Both the position numbers and the translations under genes were made by a program. Positions 1-8,646 of a DNA stretch of 62,076 bases are shown here, piece by piece (position 1 is the first letter of the stretch; each line of letters begins with the position of its first letter). A model generated the notes under the pieces. That model made no database searches and was not told the DNA's origin. It saw nothing but the letters and a program-made list of their open reading frames with translations. This DNA comes from Rhodopirellula sp. (GTDB taxonomy: Bacteria; Planctomycetota; Planctomycetia; Pirellulales; Thermoguttaceae), in contig JAAYEH010000046.1 of assembly GCA_012728855.1 (NCBI GenBank), positions 1 through 62,076 on the forward strand. The letters run 5' to 3'.

Positions 1-597
1 ACAGCCGGGACGGGAAGCCAGGCGAGCCACAAATCGTCTATGGATTGCTGTGTGCTCCGGATGGTTGTCCTGTGGCTATCGAGGTGTTCTCCGGAAACAC
101 CGCCGACCCGACGACCTTCACGGCCCAGGTCAACAAGATCCGCAAGCGTTTTGGCATCCGGCGGGTGGTGCTGGTTGGAGATCGCGGAATGATCACCAGC
201 AAGCGGATCGATGACGATTTGCGTGAAGCAGAAGGACTGGATTCGGGCACACGTATTCCTGTGCATGCTGGCGTACTATGTCGAATGGCACATGCGCGGC
301 AAATTGGCAGAGCTGCTATTCGACGATCATGAGCGTGAGTTGGCCGAACAGACGCGGGAATCGATCGTGTCCAAGGCGCCTCGTTCGGAAGCGGCCCGAC
401 GCAAGGACCACACGCGCCGCACCTCCGATGATTTGCCCGTACAGAGTTTCCAGTGCCTCCTGAAAGATCTGGCAACATTGTGCAATAACCAAGTGTATTG
501 GGAGTCATCGCCGGATGCACACTTCAGCCAACTGACAATGCCAACCGATCTCCAACGTCGTGCCTTTGACCTCCTCGGCGTGGCCATCGGCATGTAG
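1..597 (+). pseudogene. IS1634-type transposase remnant, 5' cut by window
   Basis: The reading frame is already open at the window edge. It encodes a DDE-transposase segment with the phrases IEVFSGNTADPTTF and VLVGDRGMIT, as in IS4/IS1634 transposases. Near base 238 the similarity jumps to another frame that starts at KDWIRAHVFLCMLAYYVEWHM, the conserved C-terminal block of the same family. The stretch normally lying between these two blocks is missing, so an internal deletion has also shifted the frame. The C-terminal block runs to the stop at 595-597. No terminal inverted repeat is recognised downstream. The family call rests on remembered motifs; IS1634 as opposed to another IS4-superfamily group is the less certain part. 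Confidence 0.8.
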
Positions 598-718
598 CCA
601 GAACGCGTCATTTCAAATTCTGCAAATTTCGCCGTATTCCTCGCAGCTCAGGCCAAAAACCGCGTCCCAAAACCAAAATAGTTCGGACTAAGCAGCGCTG
701 ATCAAGGTGGCCTTTGGC

Positions 719-937
719 TCAGCCGGCGACTCGTCCGTCATCGTCGAAATGGTTGGCGACAGCCTGCAGGCAGTCGTCTGCGTTCGCGAGGACATCCGTC
801 CATTTGGAGACTTCGGCAAGCAAATCCGAATGCTCCCCGATCCCTGCCGGCCTTTGGAAGTAGACCTCGAGCGTCGCCAATGCCTCATCGCGTTTCGCCG
901 CGTAAAGCGAAATCGCGGCTTTCCGAAGCAGATTCAT
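719..937 (-). CDS. Small hypothetical protein (72 aa)
   Basis: This is a 72-residue soluble protein with no signal peptide or membrane segment, rich in Ala, Leu and acidic residues and probably helical (AAISLYAAKRDEALATLEVYF). The ATG at 937 is preferred because AAGGG lies seven bases upstream; an upstream in-frame ATG at 970 is possible but lacks such a site. It lies between the transposase remnant and the P450 pseudogene, facing away from both. I do not recognise a family and assign no function. In a region this decayed it could also be a chance frame, but the ribosome-binding site and smooth composition favour a real gene. Confidence 0.45.
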   Translation of the reverse strand: MNLLRKAAISLYAAKRDEALATLEVYFQRPAGIGEHSDLLAEVSKWTDVLANADDCLQAVANHFDDDGRVAG

Positions 938-1203
938 GTGGATCCCTTGTGTTCGAGAAGGTTGGATCAAGGTTTACTGCTAAATGTAGAGTCTGGGGAA
1001 TTCTGGCAATTGTGTCGCAGGGTTTCAGGAGCGGTCGATTTCTCCCTGCGTGCCAGGTTTCGACGGCATTCGGTCTGGCATGGCTTGCCCAATGGGACAC
1101 TTTGGGCAAACATGAAGACCCTGGCCGACAAGAAGGCAGGCCCGTTCAAGCTGGAGGTGGCCTGGATCAAGGGAACCCAGAGGGCCGGGAAGTGAGGAAG
1201 GCC

Positions 1204-1960
1204 ATGACCCTGAGCGGGTTTGAACCATCAAGCGACTTTTCATCGGGAGATCGTCCTGATCACTGGTGGAACGACCCGCTTAGTTACTTCGTAGCTCTGG
1301 CACGCGCAGGTGGAAACATTGAGCCTCTGCCCGGCCTTTCGGCCCCGGGCTTCCTGCTCAACCATCCTGAGCTGATCCGCGAGGTTCTCGTCGTGAGGAC
1401 GGATTCTTTTCGGCGGCTCGCGCAACTCGCTGAAGTATTACGCCAGTTCGAGGGGAATAGTGTCCTCGTCAGCGACGGTGACGTATGGCGGCAGAAGCGT
1501 CGGATCGTGCATCGCGCACTGCACTCCTACCCGTTGCACAGCCTCGCGCAGCTCGTTCGCGAGTTCGGCAGTCCAGCAAGGCGGGAAGACGCGTGGGACA
1601 GCAACCAAGCGCAGAATGATGTTCTCGGCATGCTCGCTGCTGGCCGGGATACGACCGCCGCCGCCCTTGCCTGGACACTGTACTTCGTCGCGCTTAATCC
1701 AACAGTTCTCGCCCGAACGAACAGGCAAGATCCGTCGCTTCAGCTTCTTTCCTTTTGGTGCCGGACCCCGCGCGTGCATGGGCAAGGCGTGGGTAAAGGT
1801 CATCCTAAGCGCGGTTCTCATGACGTTACTTGAGTCATTCGAACTGAAGCTCCCAGGAAAGGCCCATGAAGTGGAGTCGGAAGCGGCTCTCGTCGCTAAA
1901 CCGAAGGGCCCCCTTCACCTGGAGGTTCTGACCAGGGGTCGTTTCGCAAGAGGTGATTGA
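1204..1960 (+). pseudogene. Cytochrome P450 pseudogene
   Basis: The first frame carries P450 N-terminal features (LLNHPELIREVL, SDGDVWRQKRRIVHRAL) and then the I-helix oxygen-activation motif in LAAGRDTTAAALAW. Around base 1715 the similarity passes to the next frame, which holds the haem-ligand loop FFPFGAGPRACMGKA with its cysteine and then a P450-like C-terminus. A P450 normally has 400-460 residues; only about 240 remain. The middle, between REFGSPAR and EDAWDSNQ, is deleted, and the ExxR K-helix region is gone along with the frameshift. It cannot encode an active enzyme. The preceding DNA (970-1203) shows nothing recognisable. Confidence 0.85.
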
Positions 1961-2081
1961 AGTCGTCGGCAATGAAATCAGCCCTCTTTGTGGGCTATTG
2001 TCCCGAACGGCGAACTAGCAGAGAATGCCTTTGAGGTTGCCTCGACGGCCCGCGGATGGGGCCACCGAATAGGAGTGATTC

Positions 2082-2549
2082 ATGCCTGAAGGGCGATTCA
2101 AGCTGCTGTACGATGGGGAGTGCCCGTTCTGCCGCCGGGAAGTCGAGTGGCTGAGGCGCCGTGACCGTGACGGTAACCTCGCGCTGGAAGACATCGCTGA
2201 TCCCGGTTTTGATCCGGCGCAGTATGGCCTGACCAGGGAGGAGGTCGCGAGTGTCTTGCACGGCATTCTGCCCGATGGTCGAGTCGTGCGTCGCGTCGAG
2301 GCTATCCGACAAGCCTACCAGGCAGTGGGGCTCGGTTGGCTCGTCGCGCCAACGCGATTGCCCGTCGTCCGCTGGGTGCTGGACGGCATGTACGGTGTCT
2401 TCGCTCGCAACCGCATGAGTTGGGGAAGCTTGCTCGGCAGACAGTGCGAGAGTACAAAGTGCGGAGTTGGGGCCGTGCCATCGCACCGCGAACCTGCAAA
2501 ACCGCCCCCTCATAAGGGGCGCGACGAAGACAATGCCAGCGAGGCTTAA
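2082..2549 (+). CDS. DCC-family thiol-disulfide oxidoreductase (DUF393)
   Basis: This 155-residue protein begins FKLLYDGECPFCRREVEWL. The DGxCPxC signature near the N-terminus is the defining motif of the DCC/DUF393 (YuxK-like) family, predicted thioredoxin-fold redox proteins with a CxxC pair. The C-terminal 35 residues are basic, proline-rich and probably not part of the domain. AGGAG at 2071-2075 supports the ATG. The photolyase start codon at 2557 lies eight bases beyond its stop, so the two are probably co-transcribed. DCC, photolyase and SDR-DUF2867 genes are often neighbours in light-responsive clusters, which fits the next two genes. The substrate is unknown. Confidence 0.85.
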   Translation: MPEGRFKLLYDGECPFCRREVEWLRRRDRDGNLALEDIADPGFDPAQYGLTREEVASVLHGILPDGRVVRRVEAIRQAYQAVGLGWLVAPTRLPVVRWVLDGMYGVFARNRMSWGSLLGRQCESTKCGVGAVPSHREPAKPPPHKGRDEDNASEA

Positions 2550-2556
2550 CAGCGAA

Positions 2557-4029
2557 ATGCGAGCAATCCCGACACTTCGTCTCCGTGTGTTGAACGACCG
2601 CCCGCCGAAGGCCGACGGGGCGCTGGTTGTCTATTGGATGACAACGGCGCGGCGTACGCGATGGAGTTTTGCCCTCCAGCAAGCGGTTGGCTGGGCCAGG
2701 GAGTTGAAACGGCCGTTGTTGATCGTCGAGATTCTCGCCTGTGGCGGCCGTTGGGATTCCGAGCGTCACCACAGTTTCGTTCTGCAGGGCATGAGGGAAA
2801 ATGCCCAGCAGTTGGCAGACGCGCCAGTCCTATACTATCCCTACGTCGAGCCGCAGCCGGGCGAGTGCCGTAAACTGTTTGCGGCAGTAAGCGATCAGGC
2901 TTGCCTGGTCGTAACGGACGATTATCCAATAGCACTGCCCGCGGTGCAAACGGTGGTTGCCGAAGTACCTGTCCGCGTCGAGAAAATCGATGGGAGTGGC
3001 TTGATGCCTCTGCGGGCGGCGGATCAGGCGTTTCCGACGGCGTATGCGTTTCGGCGATTCCTTCAGCGCGCTCTGCGAGAGCACCTGCTCGATGCGCCCC
3101 AACCGGACCCGCTCGCGCGGGCGGCACTGCCGCGTCTGAAATCTTTGCCGGCCACGATCAGGCGGCGTTGGCCGGACGCCTCGCCTCAACTGCTGGCCTG
3201 TGAGCCGACCGCTCTGGCCGTGCTGCCGATCGACCACAGCGTGTGCATGGTATCGACCGCTTGCGGTTCCGCGGCCGCCCGTGCCCGGTGGAAGACGTTC
3301 TTGTCGAAGAAACTGGCCTCCTACAACGAGGCCCGCAACCAACCCGAGGCCGAGGCGACCAGTGGCCTGGCGCCGTACCTGCATTTTGGGAATATATCTC
3401 CCCACGAGATGTTTCGCAGTCTGGCCCAACAGGAAGGGTGGTCGCCCGCAGAGCTGGCGGATAAAGCTGCCGGCTCGCGCGCAGGATGGTGGGGAATGAG
3501 CGAGTCGGCTGAGGCTTTTTTGGACCAATTGGTCACATGGCGGGAATTGGGTTTCAACGGTTGCGCACACAGAGAGGATTACGATCAATTCTCCTCGCTC
3601 CCTCCCTGGGCCACGGCGACGCTGACCAAACACGCAGCGGACGATCGCTCTTACGCATACACGTTGGAGGAGTTTGCGTCAGCGCGGACTCACGATCCAT
3701 TGTGGAACGCCGCCCAAAGGCAACTGATCGCTGAAGGGCATATCCACAATTACTTGCGGATGCTCTGGGGCAAGAAGATACTCCAGTGGACGGCCGCCCC
3801 GCAGGAAGCCCTCGACATCATGGTCGAATTGAACAACCGTTATGCGTTGGACGGCCAGGATCCGAACTCGTATTCGGGCATCTTCTGGATCCTCGGCCGC
3901 TATGATCGTCCTTGGGGTCCGGAGCGACCGATCTTCGGGACCGTTCGCTATATGAGTTCGGAGAACACCGCACGCAAGTTGCGGGTGGGGGACTACATGC
4001 AGCGCTACTCCACTGAGACGACCGGATAG
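2557..4029 (+). CDS. phr: Class II CPD deoxyribodipyrimidine photolyase
   Basis: The enzyme uses FADH- and blue light to split cyclobutane pyrimidine dimers. The protein is 490 residues from the chosen ATG. The N-terminal antenna-type half starts around VVYWMTTARRTRWSFALQQA, a class II hallmark. The C-terminal FAD-binding half has YLHFGNISPHEM, FLDQLVTWRELGFN, HNYLRMLWGKKILQW and NNRYALDGQDPNSYSGI, all typical of class II rather than class I photolyases. Length matches the family. Earlier in-frame ATGs at 2467 and 2533 would overlap the DCC gene; 2557 has GAGG upstream and gives the usual N-terminus. It is the only intact enzyme of the DCC-photolyase-SDR group here, since the SDR gene downstream is broken. 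Confidence 0.92.
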   Translation: MRAIPTLRLRVLNDRPPKADGALVVYWMTTARRTRWSFALQQAVGWARELKRPLLIVEILACGGRWDSERHHSFVLQGMRENAQQLADAPVLYYPYVEPQPGECRKLFAAVSDQACLVVTDDYPIALPAVQTVVAEVPVRVEKIDGSGLMPLRAADQAFPTAYAFRRFLQRALREHLLDAPQPDPLARAALPRLKSLPATIRRRWPDASPQLLACEPTALAVLPIDHSVCMVSTACGSAAARARWKTFLSKKLASYNEARNQPEAEATSGLAPYLHFGNISPHEMFRSLAQQEGWSPAELADKAAGSRAGWWGMSESAEAFLDQLVTWRELGFNGCAHREDYDQFSSLPPWATATLTKHAADDRSYAYTLEEFASARTHDPLWNAAQRQLIAEGHIHNYLRMLWGKKILQWTAAPQEALDIMVELNNRYALDGQDPNSYSGIFWILGRYDRPWGPERPIFGTVRYMSSENTARKLRVGDYMQRYSTETTG

Positions 4030-4041
4030 CGCGGGGGAGAA

Positions 4042-4091
4042 GGGGACAGGCACATTTTGCTCCGAAGACTCCGCAAAATGAGCCAGTCCCC
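4042..4091. repeat. 50-bp palindromic repeat, copy 1 (GGGGACAGG family)
   Basis: The ends GGGGACAGGC and GCCAGTCCCC pair with one mismatch, and the inner arms CATTTTGC and GCAAAATG pair perfectly around a short loop. The reverse complement matches 62004-62053 at 49 of 50 positions by eye. A related 76-bp palindrome lies at 41806-41881. It sits between the photolyase and SDR genes and could fold as a hairpin in the transcript. Confidence 0.85.
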
Positions 4092-4155
4092 TGAGGTTTT
4101 GCGATAGTCTCGCGGCAAACCACGACCGACAGGCTGACGGAACGGTGTTTCCGAA

Positions 4156-5612
4156 ATGGGGCACGAAGCGTCCACAATCCTTCTCACCGGTGGGACCGGC
4201 TATATTGGCGGTCGTCTGCTTGCGTTGCTGGAGCGGCGCGGTCTTCGACTAGGTTGTCTGGCTCGGCGCCCGGAAGATCTCCGCCCCCGGGTAGCCGGCA
4301 CGACGGAGGTGGTCGCAGGGGATGTTCTGGACCCGCAATCGCTGCGCCCCGCCTTTGAAGGTGTCGACACCGCCTACTACTTGATTCATTCCATGGGTTC
4401 CACCGGGGATTTCGGGCGCGACGATCGGCAAGCCGCGGCGAATTTCGCGGCGGCCGCCAGACAGGCCGGGGTCCGACGACTCGTTTACCTGGGAGGGCTC
4501 GGCAACCCGCGGCATGGCCTTTCCGAGCATCTTCGCAGCCGTCAGGAGACGGGAGAAGTCCTGCGGGCGTCAGGGATCGAGGTGATCGAGTTTCGCGCTG
4601 CGATCATCATCGGCTCCGGCAGCCTTTCGTTCGAACTGATCCGAGCCCTGGTCGAACGGCTTCCGGTCATGGTCTGTCCCAATGGGTTGCCGTCCTCACG
4701 CAACCGATCGCCATCGAAGACGTCCTCGACTATTTGCTGGCCGCCTTGGATCTGCCGGGCGGCGCCAGCCGGATCTTCGAGATCGGCGGTCCCGAGCAGG
4801 TTTGCTATGGCGACATCATGCGCGAGTACGCCCGGCAGCGCGGCTTGAGACGCGCGATGATCCCCGTCCCCGTTCTCACGCCCTACTTGTCGAGTCTGTG
4901 GCTGGGACTGGTCACTCCGGTTTACGCGCGGATCGGGCGGAAGCTGGTCGAGGGCCTTCGCAACCCGACGGTGGTCGAAGATCCCGCGGCGCTCGACGCC
5001 TTTGCAATTCGTCCGCGCGGCCTGCGGGAAGCGATACGGCGGGCGATGCTCAACGAAAACCACGAGTATGCCCAGACGCGATGGTCTGATGCCTTGTCCT
5101 CCAGCGGCCTCCAGCCGCGCTGGGGCGGCGTTCGCTTCGGCACGCGCATCATCGATTCCCGAACCGCGACCGTCGTCGCATCGCCGGAGACTGCCTTCGC
5201 GGCCATCCGATGCATCGGCGGCAAGACCGGTTGGTACTATGGAAACTGGTTGTGGCGGCTTCGCGGCATGATCGACCTGCTGGTCGGTGGTGTCGGGCTG
5301 AGGCGCGGCCGCCGCGATTCTCAGCACCTGCGTGTGGGAGACGCCGTCGATTTCTGGCGAGTGGAGGCATTCGATCCCGATCGCCTGCTTCGACTCCAAG
5401 CGGAAATGAAACTGTCCGGCCGTGCCTGGCTGGAGTTTGAGGTAACGCCGGCGGGCGACACATCCCGCATCCGGCAGACCGCCATCTTCGATCCCTTGGG
5501 CCTGTTCGGCCTGGCCTACTGATACGCTCTCTATCCGCTGCACCGGCTGATCTTCGCAGGTATGCTCCGTGCGTTGGCCCGCGCGGCCGAAACCCGATCA
5601 CAAGTCCTTTAA
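4156..5612 (+). pseudogene. SDR-DUF2867 fusion gene, frameshifted and prematurely stopped
   Basis: The N-terminus ILLTGGTGYIGGRLL is an NAD(P)-binding Rossmann motif of atypical short-chain dehydrogenases. The C-terminal half (GGKTGWYYGNWLWRLRGMIDLL, FEVTPAGDTSRIRQTAIFDP) is DUF2867. One base is missing at about 4681, where VCP should continue in frame to WVAVLTQPIAIEDV; a second lesion changes the expected TGG (Trp) after FGLAY to TGA at 5520-5522. Beyond it the frame continues with YALYPLHRLIFAGM, the family's normal C-terminus, to TAA at 5610. Two independent lesions argue for true decay over a sequencing error. The relatives are uncharacterised oxidoreductases often found beside photolyases. 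Confidence 0.85.
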
Positions 5613-5915
5613 GGCGCTCTCGAACTGCCGCAGCGCCGCACTGGATCCGATCTGCCATGCCCGGCGCATGTATTGGGGAATCAGTTCGCCGACGGGAATG
5701 CCGGGAAAGGCAAGGCTCCCGTTGGATTCGCGGTACTGTTGACCGTCGAACAGATAAATGTCAAGCGCGTGCTCGCGGTAGATCCACATTTCGGGGACGC
5801 GAAGCGGCTGGTAATCTTCGGGATTGGTCGGGGAAGTGGCGTCGACTTCGATCGCCAGATCGATCCGCTTCTTGCCCAGAATCGCCTCCCGGTTCTCGAG
5901 GTAGATGGAACAGGA
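5598..5915 (-). pseudogene. Uma2-family endonuclease remnant
   Basis: The antisense frame encodes NREAILGKKRIDLAIEVDATSP, EMWIYREHALDIYLFDG and GIPVGELIPQYMRRAWQIG, matching the C-terminal part of Uma2 (PD-(D/E)XK-like) proteins, which are very abundant in planctomycetes and cyanobacteria. Only about 105 residues remain of roughly 190-220. The N-terminal half is missing: similarity stops at about 5915, where a GAAAACAGAGG-type repeat begins. The block between GKKRID and LAIEVD also looks shorter than usual, suggesting a small internal deletion. Its 3' end overlaps the broken SDR gene in antisense. Confidence 0.7.
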
Positions 5916-5916
5916 G

Positions 5917-6076
5917 AAAACAGAGGCAACAGAGTGGCACGTCTCCGTTGCCTCCGTCTCCTCTGCGGGCTCATTCTAGTGATCCCGGAGGCTTTTGTGA
6001 ACAGGGCGTGCATGACTCGTCCTTTCGAAAACAGAGAAGACAGAGGTAACAGAGAGATCCTCTCCGTTATCTCTGT
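5917..6076. repeat. Paired AACAGAG-type hairpin repeats
   Basis: Two related hairpins lie here. At about 5918-5957, AGGCAACAGAG faces CTCCGTTGCCT; at about 6038-6073, AGGTAACAGAGAG faces CTCTCCGTTATCTCT. Both are preceded by GAAAACAGAG. They interrupt the Uma2 remnant and lie ahead of ovoA. The remaining bases up to 6300 show no convincing gene. Confidence 0.5.
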
Positions 6077-6308
6077 TGACTCCTGTTCGGTCCACCCTCC
6101 ACCCTATATTCAACATGCCCTCGGGGGCATCTCTCGTCGACCGTTAAATGTGGAAGTTATTATTGAGCCATCCCTTACCCATCTTACCGCCGTCGAATGT
6201 GCCTGCCAAGGCGGAGAGCATCGGACGTATCCGTTGCAGCGGTTGATCTTGGGGGGTATGCTCAGTGCGTTGGAGATTGCCGGAAAAGGGATGAGAATCC
6301 GGCACATC

Positions 6309-6332
6309 ATCGAAGCTTCGAGAAGCTTCGAT
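6309..6332. promoter_or_regulatory. Perfect 10-bp inverted repeat upstream of ovoA
   Basis: ATCGAAGCTT and AAGCTTCGAT are exact reverse complements separated by CGAG. The repeat ends 33 bases before the ovoA start codon, so it would sit in the leader or promoter. It could be an operator for a dimeric regulator or an RNA hairpin. No regulator gene is adjacent and no promoter hexamers are convincing, so the regulatory role is inference. Confidence 0.4.
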
Positions 6333-6365
6333 AGGAGCCGCTTGTCGGTTTTGCGGAGAGGGTGC

Positions 6366-8489
6366 ATGAGTGAGAATGGGATGGACTTGAGAAACACGAG
6401 AACCCCGATTCTGAGCGAGGGGAACGCTGAAGAAAAACGTGAGGAGATTCGGCGTTATTTCCACGCCACCTACAGCCTGGACGAGCAGCTCTACGAGACG
6501 CTTGCCGCGGAGAAAGCCTTCTACCTGCGGCCGGAGCCGCTGCGGCACCCTCTGGTTTTCTACCTGGGGCATACCGCTGTCTTCTACATCAACAAGCTCC
6601 TCGTCGCCGGAATCACGACCGAGCGGATCAATCCCCGCTTCGAATCGATGTTCGCGGTCGGCGTCGACGAGATGTCGTGGGACGACCTGAACGACGCGCA
6701 TTACGATTGGCCGACGCTCGCCGAGGTCAAAGCCTATCGCGACCGCGTCCGCGGCGTCGTCGATGAGACGATCCAATCGATGCCGCTTGCTATGCCCATC
6801 GACTGGGACAATCCCTTCTGGGTGATCCTGATGGGGATCGAGCACCAAAGGATCCACTTGGAGACCTCATCGGTCATCATTCGGCGACTGCCGATCGAGA
6901 TGGTCAAGCAATTGCCGCTCTGGAGCATCTGCCCGGAGTCGGGCGAGGCACCGCAGAACTCCCTGATTCCGGTCGCCGGAGGCCACGTCACGCTGGGCAA
7001 GACGAAACAGCATCCGCTCTACGGATGGGACAACGAATTCGGCCGGCAGGAACACGATGTCTGGGACTTCTCGGTTAGCCGTTATCTGGTCTCCAACCGG
7101 GAGTATCTTGGCTTCGTCGAAGATCGGGGGTACGACCAAGAGAGGTTCTGGACGCCGGAGGGCTGGAAGTGGGCCAAGTACAGCCAGGCCCGTCACCCCT
7201 TGTTTTGGATCGATTCACCCGCGGGCTACCGGTTCCGGACGATGGCCCGGATCATCGACATGCCCTGGAATTGGCCGGTCGAAGTGAACTACCTCGAGGC
7301 CAAGGCATTCTGCAACTGGCTGGCGGAGAAGAGCGGCAAACCGATCCGGCTGCCGACCGAGGCCGAGTGGTATCGACTACGAGATCTGCACGACATTCCG
7401 GACCAGCCTTATTGGGAGAAGGCCCCCGGCAACATCAATCTGGAGCATTGGGCCTCGTCCTGCCCGGTGAATCACTTTCAGTTCGGAGAGTTCTTCGACG
7501 TCATCGGCAACGTCTGGCAGTGGACCGAGACGCCGATCACCGGCTTCGACGGATTCCAAATCCACCCGTACTACGATGACTTTTCGACGCCGACGTTCGA
7601 TACGCAACACAACCTGATCAAGGGCGGATCGTGGATTTCGACCGGCAACGAAGCGACCCGCGACAGCCGCTACGCCTTTCGGCGGCACTTTTTTCAACAC
7701 GCGGGCTTGCGCTACGTGGAGTCGGAGCAACCGTTGGTGATGCCCGAGGCGATGTACGAGACCGATACGGCCGTCTCGCAGTATTGCGAATTCCACTACG
7801 GCAACGTCTATTTCAACGTGCCCAACTTCCCCGCGCGATGCGCGGAGATCTGTTGCGACTATACGCAAGGCCGCCCACGACGCGCGGCCCTCGACTTGGG
7901 TTGCGCCGTGGGGCGGGCGTCGCTGGAACTGGCCCGGCAGTTCGATCGCGTGACGGGCATCGACTTCTCCGCCCGTTTCATCCGGATCGCGCTTGCGCTC
8001 AAAGAAAAGGGGAATGTCCATTACGAACTCGTCGAGGAAGGCGAGGTCGTTTCTTACCACGAAGCCCGCTTGTCCGATGCGGGATTGGACGGCGTCGCCG
8101 ATCGCGTCGTTTTCTTCCAGGGGGACGCAACGAACCTCAAACCGCAATTCGCCGGCTACGACCTGATCCTGGCCGCCAACCTCCTCGATCGGCTCTCCGA
8201 CCCGCGAAGGTTCTTGGAGACGATTCACGAACGGTTAGAAGTCGGCGGCGTTCTCGTGCTGACCTCGCCCTACACCTGGCTGGAGGAATTCACCAAGAAG
8301 GCAAACTGGATCGGCGGCATCCGAAAGGCGGGCGAACCCTACATGACCTTCGATGGCGTCCGAGACCTGCTCGGCCCCCATTTCGCCCTTCTCGGTCCGC
8401 CGCAGAACGTCGAGTTCGTTATTCGTGAGACGCGGCGGAAGCACCAGCACACCATCGCGGAATTGACGGCCTGGGAGCGCATCCGGTAG
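6366..8489 (+). CDS. ovoA: OvoA: 5-histidylcysteine sulfoxide synthase fused to 4-mercaptohistidine methyltransferase
   Basis: OvoA makes the thiol antioxidant ovothiol: its non-haem iron domain couples cysteine and histidine with O2 to a sulfoxide, and its C-terminal domain N-methylates the thiolated histidine. The protein has 707 residues, the usual length. Residues 25-170 are DinB-like, with the iron motif HQRIHLE (H160, H164, E166). Residues of about 230-490 are a formylglycine-generating-enzyme-like fold (LPTEAEW, DVIGNVWQWTETP, IKGGSW). Residues of about 508-707 are a SAM methyltransferase with LDLGCAVGRASLELA. The C-S lyase that completes the pathway is not in the window. GGAGAGG five bases before the ATG fixes the start. 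A longer upstream frame exists but reads through repeat DNA. Confidence 0.95.
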   Translation: MSENGMDLRNTRTPILSEGNAEEKREEIRRYFHATYSLDEQLYETLAAEKAFYLRPEPLRHPLVFYLGHTAVFYINKLLVAGITTERINPRFESMFAVGVDEMSWDDLNDAHYDWPTLAEVKAYRDRVRGVVDETIQSMPLAMPIDWDNPFWVILMGIEHQRIHLETSSVIIRRLPIEMVKQLPLWSICPESGEAPQNSLIPVAGGHVTLGKTKQHPLYGWDNEFGRQEHDVWDFSVSRYLVSNREYLGFVEDRGYDQERFWTPEGWKWAKYSQARHPLFWIDSPAGYRFRTMARIIDMPWNWPVEVNYLEAKAFCNWLAEKSGKPIRLPTEAEWYRLRDLHDIPDQPYWEKAPGNINLEHWASSCPVNHFQFGEFFDVIGNVWQWTETPITGFDGFQIHPYYDDFSTPTFDTQHNLIKGGSWISTGNEATRDSRYAFRRHFFQHAGLRYVESEQPLVMPEAMYETDTAVSQYCEFHYGNVYFNVPNFPARCAEICCDYTQGRPRRAALDLGCAVGRASLELARQFDRVTGIDFSARFIRIALALKEKGNVHYELVEEGEVVSYHEARLSDAGLDGVADRVVFFQGDATNLKPQFAGYDLILAANLLDRLSDPRRFLETIHERLEVGGVLVLTSPYTWLEEFTKKANWIGGIRKAGEPYMTFDGVRDLLGPHFALLGPPQNVEFVIRETRRKHQHTIAELTAWERIR

Positions 8490-8646
8490 CAAACAATGGA
8501 AAGGTACGCCCTTTCGCGGAGCGAAAAGCGACAAACGGCCGATCCTCTGCCTCCTGCGGCTCACTGGATCAGGTGTACGACGGAAGGTTCCAGGCTGGGA
8601 CTATTCATGTCAATCTTTGGTGTTTTCAGCCGCTCGTTCGCCGAGG

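Noticed and set aside
5520..5522. UGA read as tryptophan in the SDR gene
   Set aside because: Only one case, in a gene that also has a frameshift. Other genes in the window use TGA as an ordinary stop (for example at the ends of the cyclophilin and sigma-kinase neighbours).
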